64,000 nucleotides of DNA from Blasia pusilla. Lineage: Eukaryota; Marchantiophyta; Marchantiopsida; Blasiales. Positions 24,021-34,989 of the stretch are shown in pieces. Below the pieces are notes generated by a model. It was not told the DNA's origin. It did no database searches and worked only from the letters and a program-made list of their open reading frames with translations. The DNA is taken from NCBI GenBank assembly GCA_050084515.1, contig CM114275.1, forward strand, positions 6,386,001 through 6,450,000. Reading direction: 5' to 3'. Position 1 is the first letter of the stretch. Every line of letters starts with the position of its first letter. A program made the translations under genes and the position numbers.

Positions 24021-25281
24021 CATGGATGTTGATGTGTTGAATGCCCATGCCTTCGCTCATAGAATGACAATAATGTTTTCCTTATTAGAGACCCCTTTGA
24101 CCTACTGTTTTTGCTCCTATGCAAATTGCTTCTAGTGCAACCCAAACATACAACTCATTTCTAAATCTTCTCATCCTAGTTAATTATTCTTCGATTGTGA
24201 AGAGATGACCAATTCTACCCAATAGAAGGTAAAGCTTGCAAAGTGTTCGATAATCCTTCTACAATTTTGAAGAGATTACCTATTCTTCCACAATAGAAGA
24301 TAAGGCTAGCAAGTGCTCGAAGATGGTTCTCCGCCAAATGGGTGAGGAAAGAAGGGTAGTTTTCCAGATGAGGCCAAGTTGGGACAGCTAGTGGAATAAA
24401 AATTGTAGGATCCTTCCATCAAATATTTTCATGTCTTGTTCTATCTAAATTTTCATGACCGAAATTGTTGCGCCCCAATTGAACAAGTCTCCATCATTAG
24501 AAGTGTTTCTCATCCTTTAATCCATGGTGGAACTGAATGGTCTGCACATTGTGCGTCAATAATGAGCTAAGAGCATCCAAACTTGCATGCTTTTCCAAGA
24601 CTAATTAACTGGTAGTTAAGGCTTTCAGCAGACATTTTCATAATAATCAGCTAAGAGCATCCAAACTTGCAAGCTTTTCCAAGACTAATTAACTGGTATT
24701 TAAGGCTTTCAGCAGACATTTTCTTTCTTCCCATAAGCTACCGCTGTGAGAACACCATCCACGGTACCCTTGGATGATCCTAAGGTGCTAGCAACCATTG
24801 TTTCAAGAGATCTAGCTTCATCACTCACATCAAACTGAGGCAGTCTTATCCACAATCCCGATTAGATTTCTACAGACTTTGATACTCTGCCCCTGCATCT
24901 GATTCTCACTGCCAGCAGTTTAATGGAGGATCAAAGTCTATGGTTAGTCAAAAACCTTATTTCTTAGAAACTGGGATACCAAGAATTAAATCAGTTCAGA
25001 TGGACACTTAAATTTTAAAAATAAATACCAAGAATTAAATCCGTTAAGGTGAACACTTAAAATTCAAGAACACTGATTACAGAAGCGTCATGGAAATGAA
25101 ACTTGGGGCAGAGCTTACCAGCCCAGTTACGAATGGGATTGAGTCAAATGAAAACCCTACACTTGTCAAGACTAAACCTAGTTACCTTACTGCCGTCACC
25201 CCGTCCGGCTTTTCTTCCTGTGCATAAGGTGGCAGCAGAGTAGAAAATTTCCCATTCTGGAAAACAGGTTCGCTTTACTCA
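24020..25281. other. Fibrillin 3' flank with a tandem duplication and a coding-like fragment
   Basis: No full gene. A unit of about 72-75 bp at about 24,568-24,640 is repeated at about 24,648-24,722 (landmark AAGACTAATTAACTGGTA). On the minus strand 24,834-24,709 is an open 41-codon stretch ending in TGA and preceded by a CTGCCTCAG splice-acceptor-like sequence. It could be a terminal exon of an unidentified or decayed gene. Confidence 0.35.
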
Positions 25282-27424
25282 TCAAGTCCTCTCGACCAGA
25301 AACACATTTCCCTTGTCATCTCGACCCACCCTCAAAGTGTCATCCACATATCTAATAGTCCATTGGTAAAGGCAGGACGAGATATTTATCATGAAAATAA
25401 AGATAGACGGTAAAACTTCCAGAAAAGAAAACTAGACCTACAACCATGGAGAAAAAATTGAAAAGAGATTACTGAATAGCATGACTGTCAAGGATACGTG
25501 ATTTCAAGCCAGCCTTCAGGGTTGAAAATTTCTAGTAAAATATCATAATTCTTTTGGAACAGAGACAGCAGCTGCAAAAGCCACAAATCCGTAGCCCTCC
25601 AAATCAGTACTTGAACAACCATGTTTTCTCTAATTTTGGCCACAAGGTAAGTTGTGCATTCATGCAACCAACCCGACAGAAATTTCAAGTGACAATCAAT
25701 CATGAACAGGGGACTATAATTTCAAACCTGCTTAGGGGTAATTGACGACCTCTCAAATTGAATGCTTACACGCTGCATTGGATTTTCAGCTTTGTAAGTC
25801 GGTATCCAAAAGTTGTGAGGTACATTCAAAAAACAAACAATGACAAACCAAGTATTTCGTGTGCTTCCATGAGAGATCTTGAAGAGTCATTTACAAACAT
25901 TCAGAAATCAAGTAACCAGCTGGAAAACAAACTTGACCCAAGAACTATCTAAAACAAGGACTTCAATTCTTGCCAACCCAAAGTAATGTTCATAAAACTT
26001 CATCCCATATTAGCTAATTAGATACAAGAGAAAGGCCAAATGTGTACCGAGGGGGAAGCCGCCACATAAGAAGCTTCAATGATGAGCACACCACTGAGCA
26101 TACCAAGACCGGCCACACCAAAGCATATCTTGTTGATTGCCCTCCCCTGCCTTGACAGGGTTGCATGCACACCCTCGTAAGATTCTATCAGATATTTTAA
26201 AAGAAAAAAGTCAAACAGAACAGAAAGGACGAACGGGCTTGCAACCAAACCTATGCCATGCACAATATTTTTAAGTGCAAACAAGTGTCAAGAAGAATGG
26301 AGGCGTCAAACAACCTGCTCCACATCAATGGTCTGAAAGAAGTCTCCCAGTGAGATAAAATCCCTCAGTCCAAGCTTCGTCCGCTTGACACCTAGAATGG
26401 AAATGGTGCTGTAGAGCATCCGCCATTCGCCTTTCACCTAGCAAGCTTTAGTCAGACTTGATGTTTAGATTTTGTGCAGCGGCTGTTTACATGGCCCACA
26501 TGAATGATAGCGACGAGTAATATTGGATCATCAGACGGTAAAGCTCCGACAGATAATGTTATGAGCAAATCAAATAAGTTAAAGAGAATCAAAGGGAAAA
26601 ACTAAAGTATCATTCGCCGAATTCCTTTACATTCGGAAATGGGTGGTCTAAGCTACAAATTTCATTATCCAATTGCCTGACATAAAAACCACTTCTGTCA
26701 TAGCCAGAGATTTTTACCTTGTCCAGGTTCTCCGTAGGCTTGGGAGATGGATTCAGGCTCTCAAGAGTTTTCAAAAGCTCCTCTATTTCATTTTTCTTCG
26801 GAGTAGGAACGCCGAAAATCCCTCTGTTAATCCCTATTTCATAATCTCCATAGATTTTCAGAACCAGAAAATTCGTGGTGCGATCGACGGTGTTCGTAGG
26901 AGACGCAGATTAGACGTGGCGCTGGTGAATTAAAGTACAATAACTTCCAAAATAATAACTTCAAAAGAAATCTTCATTACAATTCCAAGAAGTGAAGATA
27001 TGCCAATTTGATGGTAATATTCTGCTAAGAGAAAAAACTTTGGCGGAAATTACGAAACTGACTATCATCCGATGGTGGCATCCAATCAGATGAAACAATG
27101 CAAACTTTCCAATGTCTCGCTTGACTGTGTTCTAGAGAATCCATGAAAGAATGAAATCAATTCCAGACGTCGTCAATGTTCCCTTCTCTGGCTCTCACCT
27201 TGCACAGCAAGCAGCAAAGAAGCTTTCACATCTTGAACTGCGGAAACTTGCGGTAATGAGCCACTACAGGTAATTTTACAGGCTCGAAAACCGCGCCCTC
27301 TCCACATCAGATTCAACGCTGCTCTCCGTGAACAATTCATAGACCAAGCGCCACTCGTGCTAATGTTTCGACGGCTTTCACCGCTGGTGCCCGTCCAGCA
27401 GGCCGTCATAGCAGCAGCAGCCAT
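25282..27424 (-). CDS. FBN3: Plastid-lipid-associated protein / fibrillin, FBN3 type
   Basis: Predicted 250-residue plastid fibrillin. Seven exons, all with GT-AG introns and consistent phase: 27,424-27,199; 26,833-26,718; 26,437-26,315; 26,146-26,048; 25,772-25,728; 25,571-25,498; 25,351-25,282. The first about 50 residues are rich in Ser, Arg and Ala, as in chloroplast transit peptides. The PAP/fibrillin domain follows: [20 protein letters not shown], then [60 protein letters not shown] and [14 protein letters not shown] at the C-terminus. These blocks match FBN3 of flowering plants, which is about the same length. Fibrillins bind plastid lipids at plastoglobules and thylakoids; the exact ligand of FBN3 is less certain. 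No frameshift or in-frame stop was found, so the gene looks intact. Confidence 0.9.
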
Positions 27425-28010
27425 CTCTGTGAAACCACACCTTCTCTTCTCAGCTGATGAAGGCCCAACTACTCACAACTCGAAATTGCCGATCACAGAG
27501 AATCTATCCCCTACTCCTAAGTCCTAACGACTCCCATCTACCGATATCCACCAACCAGCTTTCCAGATCTATCGCTCTCGGTCCCACTCCCGCAGTCAGC
27601 GAAGGTTCCCACAAAACACTGATTACGAGTCTCCCTCTGTACAGCCTTCAGATTATTCTGCACTTTCTCACAGCATGCTGTTGTCGACCTCCGTCAAAAT
27701 CGCAAGCTCACTCCGCGTGCAAACTTCTTCTCACAGCGTCGTCCGCTTCCGATCCGTCCCCTCCGCATCCGCACAGACTTTCTCCAAACTCTCGCGACAT
27801 GCCTTTCATTCCCATCAAGATTTCACATCCAAAGATTTGCCTCTCCTATTCCCATCAAAGGCCATGACATCACAGGAGATATCGTTCCTCCCTGATCTTC
27901 ACTGAACGCACATCTGACGCGCCAGCCGGTAACGCCACCTCCCGAGCCCGGGACCGGTCACCTCTGCCGTACGTAGCCGCGCTCAGGCATGACACCTGCC
28001 CCGGGCCCTC
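27425..28010 (-). promoter_or_regulatory. Probable promoter and 5' UTR region of the fibrillin gene
   Basis: GC-rich, CpG-containing sequence directly upstream of the fibrillin ATG, ending near the AT-rich stretch at about 28,040. Its position and composition fit a promoter and 5' UTR; no specific element was proved. Plus-strand ORFs here (27,457-27,905) lack any recognisable domain. Confidence 0.4.
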
Positions 28011-28689
28011 GAGAAACATCGATCCTGGTTTAATAATCCGTCACGAAAATCAACTATAACTGGAAAATTATTAATCTATATTATTAAAATATTTGGGAAT
28101 TCTTGTGGTGCGTGGACATTTAAGTTATTTTAAATCTATGATTAATTGAGTGCTACACGTATCAATTTTTTTCACCTCCGTTGCGGGATACTAGTTTGAT
28201 GAAAAATTAATCATGCGTGCTGAATTTTCAAATCTGGAAAATAAAAATTGTTTGGTCTTTAATTTATATTTTTTAGGGAAGTAATCTGATTCGACAAGTG
28301 GAGTGGACCCGTGTCACACTTGAAAACATGGGGTGGTTAACTTTGGATATTGTGTTTAATGTGATATATTGGACATGACATGAGTACATTACAAGTCTAT
28401 ATACTAGGAGGAGGATGTTTAATGTCGCTAGATTTCTTTCAAAAATATTTGTGATCATTTTAAAGGGGTCCTATGAAAATTGGTCAAGAGAGTTATGTTT
28501 AAGCATGAGCTATTAATGAGGGATTAGTGCTAGAGTATGTAATTATTGGAGTATAACTTCGTGATTTGCAACCACCACTCAGTGGAAACGACTTACTGAT
28601 TATGATAAAAAATGATGGAAACAAAACTTAGTGATGAAACGACTCCTCAATAAATAATTCAGACTATGGACCAGGAGCCCTGTCAGACA

Positions 28690-30870
28690 GTTGCGGGCCC
28701 TTGTATTAGGGGCGGACCAACTTTTGGCGTTGTCGAAGGAGGGTGGTGGTATCCGTCCGATTGCCATAGGTGAGGTGCTCTTGCGGTTGGTGAGTCGTAC
28801 TCTCGCTTTGCAATTCCGTGAGGCTTTCCAATCACATCTGAGTCCGCATCAGTTTGGAGTTGCCCCGCCAGCCGGATGTGAGACGGTTGCCTTAGGTTTG
28901 AGGGCTTGTCTAGATGTACATCCAGAGTGGGTGGTTCTCCAAGTGGACGTGGAGAACGCCTTCAACTCAGTATCTCGGGCTACTATATTCACAGAGTTGA
29001 GGGACGCGGGTGGCCCCATGGCGAGCCTCATTCCCTTTGTGCAGGCTTTCTATGGGGCCCCTTCGGCCCTCTATTTCCACCATGGTCGATTCTAGGAGGA
29101 GGTCACGGTCTTGGAGTCTGCTACCGGGACTTGTCAGGGTGACCCTCCGGGTGGCGCGTTGTTTGTTGTGGCTCATTACCGAGCGGTTCTTTCTACGGTG
29201 GAGGCTTTCCCGGGTTGCATGTTCCCTATTTGGCGGATGATACTCATATTGTTGGTCCTGGAGATCTGGTTGTCCCTACATTCGAGCACTTTTCAGCACA
29301 GTTGGCACGTGTTGGCCTGGCGATGAAGGTGGGGAAGTGCAAGGCTTGGTCTCCATCAGGCCTACGTGATGATCTACATTTACCCGACGGCTTCTTGCGA
29401 CATGTCGGAGGGCTTCGAGTCTTGGGAGTCCCGCTCGGGAGCCAGGACTTTGTATCGAGTTTCGTGGCAGCGGCTCTTACCAAGGATCTTCTCCACGTTG
29501 ATGATCTTACGAGGATTGGTGACCCTCAAGTCGCCTTCGGCATTCTCTCTTCTTGTTTTGCTCGTAGACTTGGTTACCTCACTAGAACCATCACGGACAT
29601 CTAGTCACCTTTCTTCCCTATATAGATCCTTTGATAGGAAGCTCATGCAGGTGTTTGGGGATCTTCTAGGACCCGGCTCCTTAGAGTGCCCCATGGGGGA
29701 GTTAGCTCGTAGACAGGCCTCTTGGCCGATTTCTTTTGGTGGAGTAGGTCTTCTCTCGATCGAGTTAGTGGCGCCCTCCGCTTTTTTAGGGAGTTGGGCC
29801 ACAGTGGCACCCCTCCTTTGCTCCCGATTTTTGGTTAGAGATAGACCGCTCCTTCTACACTACGTCTCCCAGGTTGAGGATGGCTCTTTCCCACTTCAGT
29901 CTTCACTCACAGCTTGTAGAGATTCCTTCGAGTTGAGGCCAGAGCCGTTCTCCCCACTTTCTCCTCCTTAGTTACCTCCGGTCAGTCTGGGCTCCAATCT
30001 TCCTTGATGGAAGCCCACTTTGAGGCAGTTTTTAGAGGCACTATGTCTGACGCGAATATCCCCATGGAGGTTAGGGCCTGTATTCGCTCTTGCTCGGAAA
30101 GGGGGCAGGCTCATGGGTAGGGGCGCCCCTTCTCCAGCTTTCCGTGATCGCACCACTTACCTATACCACGATGCGGTTCCGCTGGCCTCCCCAACCATCG
30201 GTGGTTGGTTCGACACACTACGAGTGTCGCCGGAGCCTGGATCCACTTGGTGTGCATTTGGCATGTTGTCCAGTTGGGGGTGAGAGGATAGCCACTCACG
30301 ATGCAGTGCAGGATATCATGTTCAGTATTGCTCGGGAGAGTGGCTTCCATGTGCAGAGAGAGAGGCACTACTCCATGCGGGATTCACTTATTCGTGCTGA
30401 TCTCTACATGACACGAGAGGCTGAGGTGGTGGTGGCGGACGTGGTAGTCACAGATCCTATGCGGGAGGCAGTGCGAGCCCAAGTGGTGGCCCAAGGGCGA
30501 ATGCTACAAGGAGCGGCGGCGGCGGCGGCGGTGAAGAAGACACATATCTACAGTCGACTTCACGAGGGACACATCTTCATTCCCCTGGCCATAGAGATGT
30601 ATGGGGCTATGGGGGAGAGGTTCGACTCGTTCCTTACGGAATGCGCCCATCATCTCCACTCGAGAAATGGGTTGTCCTTAGCTACTACGATTCTGTATTG
30701 TAGGCAGCGGGTCTCCATAGCGTTGTAGCGTGCCCAGGCTAATGGGCTTTTGCGGCGGGCTCAGGATGTGGGAGACGCCAACGCTAGAGGCCCACTTAGT
30801 AGTAGTCATAGCTCTCTTGTTGTTGCTGATATTGTCTCTACTGTTGGTGAGTTTCGTCGTTAGGGGGGGA
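28690..30870 (+). pseudogene. Non-LTR retrotransposon ORF: reverse transcriptase with C-terminal nuclease-like domain
   Basis: Decayed LINE-like reverse transcriptase. Fingers: KEGGGIRPIAIGEVLLRLVS (about 28,733-28,792). Palm motif A: VLQVDVENAFNSVSR (about 28,937-28,981). Motif B: GTCQGDPPGGALF (about 29,126-29,164). Catalytic motif C: VPYLADDTHIVGP (about 29,221-29,259). Thumb to about 29,600. A stop lies near 29,093 and frameshifts near 29,215 and after 29,600. The 30,090-30,728 frame carries SLIRADLYMTREAEVVVADV and VVTDP, then a Lys (KKTHIYSRL), an arrangement like PD-(D/E)XK endonucleases that cut target DNA in some non-LTR elements. A C-terminal tail continues to about 30,865. No poly(A) tail or target duplication was resolved. 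Confidence 0.75.
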
Positions 30871-33800
30871 ATGCCCCCTTCTTCCTTTTCTGGTCTTGTT
30901 GTGGCCTTCAGGTTTTGACTCTTTGAGTCCCCCTCTTTTGTACTTCCGATGGGTTTTCCATCACTTGTTTTTATCAAAGTGCATCTTTCTTGATTGTGAG
31001 ACAATTGTTCTAGCTATTTGTCTTGAAAGGATTCTACCAAATGAATGAGATTTGAAAAAGATTGGTAAAATCTTTCTAGCTGAATATTTTCTCGAAGAAA
31101 ATTTGATCCGACATATCTTTTTAGGTACTTTTGGAAAGCCCAACAATTGAAGAAATATCATGTGAAGTCTTTGGACATATGTCATGATTGTGAAGTTTAA
31201 CATGTGAGAAACTTACATAAATAAGAGCATAGATAAATTTTTGGTTCAATTCTCACAAAAACATTTTGAAACAAAAAACCCTTATTTTTAAAAAGATTTC
31301 CCATCCTTAGCTTTGAGAGAAAAAATACATCTTTTCCCTTATTTATTTGGGAAAAAAGAAATTCACCTTCCCTTTTGAGACCACCATCTCCCCATTTGTA
31401 AGAGAAAATCATTGTGAATATTTTAAAAAAGAGTTCTTTCCCTACCATTAAGTTATCCCCCCTCCTACAATTTAATCCAAAATTTCTAAAGAAAGCTCAA
31501 GTAAGAGTTATTTGTTCCCTCCCTTTTAAAATCCATTTCTTGAATTTTTTTCTTCATTGATTAATTAAAATTTCGTAGAAGATAGAAAATTTTCATGAAA
31601 AAAAAGGAAATTTTTTACTACCGTGAGAAAATTAATTAATAATTAGAAAAACTAAAAATTTGTATCTTTTGTATCTAGTCTCCCTTATCCTCAAATATTT
31701 TTTTAAGTATTGTGAGAGTCTTTATACAAGTACATGAAGAGAGCCTTATAAAAATAGGGTTGTAGTCCTAAAAGTATGATTGAGACTTATTCATAAAAAG
31801 AAATCTCATTTAAAAATTTATGGGTTCTTTAATATTTTTAGATTGAAAAGTTTGGAATATATTAAGTTTCCATGCATAGGAGCTTTTCAACTAGTCATCC
31901 CTATCACCATCACGTCCCATCTAGAGTTAGGTACAACCCTAACCCATCCTCCAAGAACCATTGATGGATATGTGGAATAACAGGGCATCGCTATTCATCA
32001 AAGTGGATGGAGACTTGTGTTTGTAGCTCCTTGGCCTTCAATATTTTTAAAAATCACATTTAATATGCATATTTCCAAAAAACCCAAAATGTTTCTTGAC
32101 AAGTTCTCCTAGATCCGGATACAATACAAGCACTTCGTATATGTAGTCGTTTCTTAACCTTGCCTCTCAAAGTAAATAACGTTGTATGGGTTTTTTTAAT
32201 GTAGCATAAATTCATCTTCCTTCTTGATTGTGAGATGAAACAAGATTAGGTTTGAAAAGGCCTAACTCTCCAAGATGCATGGGACTAGCCTCTTTGAATC
32301 AAGTATTTTCATTTCTTGTGCTTTGGCATACATAGGGGCAACAAATCAAATAGTGTAGAAGGAAAGAAAGGCATATGGAGATTTAGATAAATTTAGAAAT
32401 AAATGGAACCTTGTTATTTTTTTGTAAATTATTGAAACTAGTGTAGAAGGAAAGAAAGGCATATGGAGATTTAGATAAATGGAAAGTTGTTATTGAAACT
32501 ATGAAGTGAATTAACCTTGTTATTTTTTTGGTAAATAATGTCCAATGCTCTAGGGATGAGTTGAATCATACTTAGGGAATATTGCCTTGAAACCTAGAAG
32601 ATTTAGATAATTTGGCTTGTAGAAAATTTGAGTAATCCAAATGCACTTACTATTCGTTGAATTTTCCTATCTATTTTTTGACATTAGTACTTTTCCAATA
32701 TTCTCTATAGGATTCTATTTTAAAATAGAATGTATACCTATGGTGTTCAAAGTGGATATTATCTTGGAGGGGCATGGGTGTATTTGGTCTTGCTTTGGAA
32801 AGGGACCAAGCTCATTGGTGAGTACTCAACCCCTCAATTTAGCATTCCATTTACATTCTTCAACTTCACTAAACCAATAAGGTTCCAAGCAAGATGCCCA
32901 ACTAACAATGATTGACAGGCCTAGTGCACTTATCTTATTATTTCAAAAGATAAATGCAAATGATATTTAATGAGAAAATTTTAGTGGCTTATGCGGTGGA
33001 AAAAATCTTGTTAAAAAACTCCATACAACGATCCTAAAAATATAGATCGAGTCCTAATACCAATATAAACGAAAACTAACAAAAATTGACTACTAACTAG
33101 AGGACCTCTCCCACTTCTCAATGGAGACCTTGTCTATGAAATCCACTTGATTATTGATCATCCATATGGTTGATTTATGGAATCCTAGGAGCTTGTAGGT
33201 AAGCATTTCAATTTGGCTATTTTGTAGCAAGTGGAGTAAGAGATTACATAGGCTCTTTGAATAGAGATATTAACACCTTCATATACCACACTTTTATATA
33301 TATATATCCTTGCCATATGTATACCACATTGATACATCTATTAAAATATCCATACCATATGAGTATGAATGTTTAGAAAATCTAAAATAAGTATATACTT
33401 CCAATTTCAAAATTTAAGAAAAGTTTGCTTCCTTGGTATAATAACCCTAAATATGCTACCAAGGCTTCATGTTTGCATTTCTCACAAACACGGAGCATAA
33501 CTACATAAGTGGAGTGGAGATGCTCTTAAAAATGTATGGGGGACATGAGTGAGAGATTTGACCATATTCGCCCCCCATCATTTTTTTCCTAGACTCCTCA
33601 AATATTAAAATTCTCATTTGCAATTGCAGTTTTATATTATTGACATGGTTGGCAAGACGAACTCTCTTATCGGAGTTCGTCTTGCCAACCATTGTATTGC
33701 TAATATATCCAACATCAATTTCCCCAATGAAAAAGATTTTATTTATAATATCAAATTTCCCAATAAAAGCGATTTTATTTTTGATATCAAATTTCCCAAT

Positions 33801-33990
33801 TAAAAATGGTTTTTTAATGATTTACCTCAATAAGGTATGTTCTTCTCTGATCCGATCGGCCCTTTTAACTCTTCTCTTATTTTATTTCATTTCCTCGCGA
33901 TATTCTCCCACCCCAAATTTGTATTCCCTTTGTCCTTTTTTCCCTTGAGTCGGACAAGAGCAGTGGCGTTCCGGAGGATAACTTCAACAC
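30870..33990. other. AT-rich intergenic sequence
   Basis: No gene supported. It holds a direct repeat of about 42 bp (about 32,353 and 32,441, landmark GAAAGAAAGGCATATGGAGA), a perfect 20-bp hairpin at 33,645-33,692 and a short tandem repeat of a 42-bp unit at about 33,716-33,805 (landmark ATCAAATTTCCCAAT). Confidence 0.5.
33645..33692. repeat. Perfect 20-bp inverted repeat with 8-nt loop
   Basis: 33,645-33,664 is the exact reverse complement of 33,673-33,692. Both flanks are AT-rich. Confidence 0.9.
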
Positions 33991-33999
33991 GTTCTCCTG

Positions 34000-34989
34000 T
34001 ACCGTAACCACTTACTTTTGAAAACATTGTATTGGCCAGCGAAGAGGCTTGTAACGAGCGCTCGTACGTACGGAGAGTGGATGGGAGCGCGCAAGTGACC
34101 GGGAACCGGTAGAAGGCGGTCACTGAAGATCCGCTCGCCAGCGTTGGGGTGCATGCAGCTCTACATGGCCTGCCTATGGGGAAGAGGCACCGACTGACTG
34201 GGAAGCGCAACAACAACAGAATAGCTTGGTGCTCGCTCCTCATTTTCGCCAAATTTGCACATTTCTTTGCAGAATTTTCAACTTTCTTTGGGTTCGATGC
34301 GTGCTCGCGGCGATTTTCAATTTGGTTGACGGCGAGTGGGCGAGCGAGTGTCTTAGGATTATTTTTGCGGGTTTAAAATTTGTGGAGGGAAGGAGGAGGG
34401 AGAAAGATGGAGCGGAGGGTTAGTTTGAGGAGCTTGCATCGCGCCGGGCGGATCGCGTAAGGTGGGGCAGGAGGAGGGCAGGAAGGGGCCGAGGGTTTCG
34501 AGAGGTAGGAGACGCGATGATTTTTTGGGATCAGAGATTCGCTAGAGCGTGATATTCTCTTGTGTAATGCGATTTTCAGGCGTTTGCTGATTGTTGAACG
34601 GGTGCTTTGCGAGTTTCATTCGTGATGGAAGTGAGTGTATGGTCGGTGGAGCTCTGACACATGATGAATAATTTCGTGGAATTTAGCTCTCTCCTGAGGT
34701 TGATCCCGACGGCAATTCGGCTGAGAGCAGTTGTAGCAAAGTTTGTCCCAGGAATTCTGCATTATGTTGTCTGGTTGGAGTCCCCGTCCTGACAATTCGG
34801 CATCTCGAGTGCTGTATAAGTTTTGATTTAACGCTTGATCCTGGACCTGAGTAAGGAGCCGTTCCTTGCAGTTTGTATTATGTACCACTGGATGGATATT
34901 ACCATACTTTGACGAACTAGTGCAGCTTTTAGCTAATACCGAGGCGTTTGCGCAGATCTATGCTTTAGGGATTGGCCCTCGTAGCTTTG
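34000..34989 (+). promoter_or_regulatory. Promoter and 5' UTR region of the DUF639 gene
   Basis: GC-rich CpG-containing sequence (about 34,030-34,560) passing into a less GC-rich stretch before the ATG at 34,990. It fits a housekeeping-type promoter and long 5' UTR, possibly with a 5' UTR intron. No TATA box or transcription start was fixed. Confidence 0.4.

Noticed and set aside
26018-26284. 88-codon ORF resembling a small membrane protein
   Set aside because: It is fibrillin exon 4 (26,146-26,048) extended into both introns.
27457-27905. Serine-rich plus-strand ORFs upstream of the fibrillin gene, one resembling a transit peptide
   Set aside because: No domain follows, no splice partner seen, and the region fits a promoter and 5' UTR.
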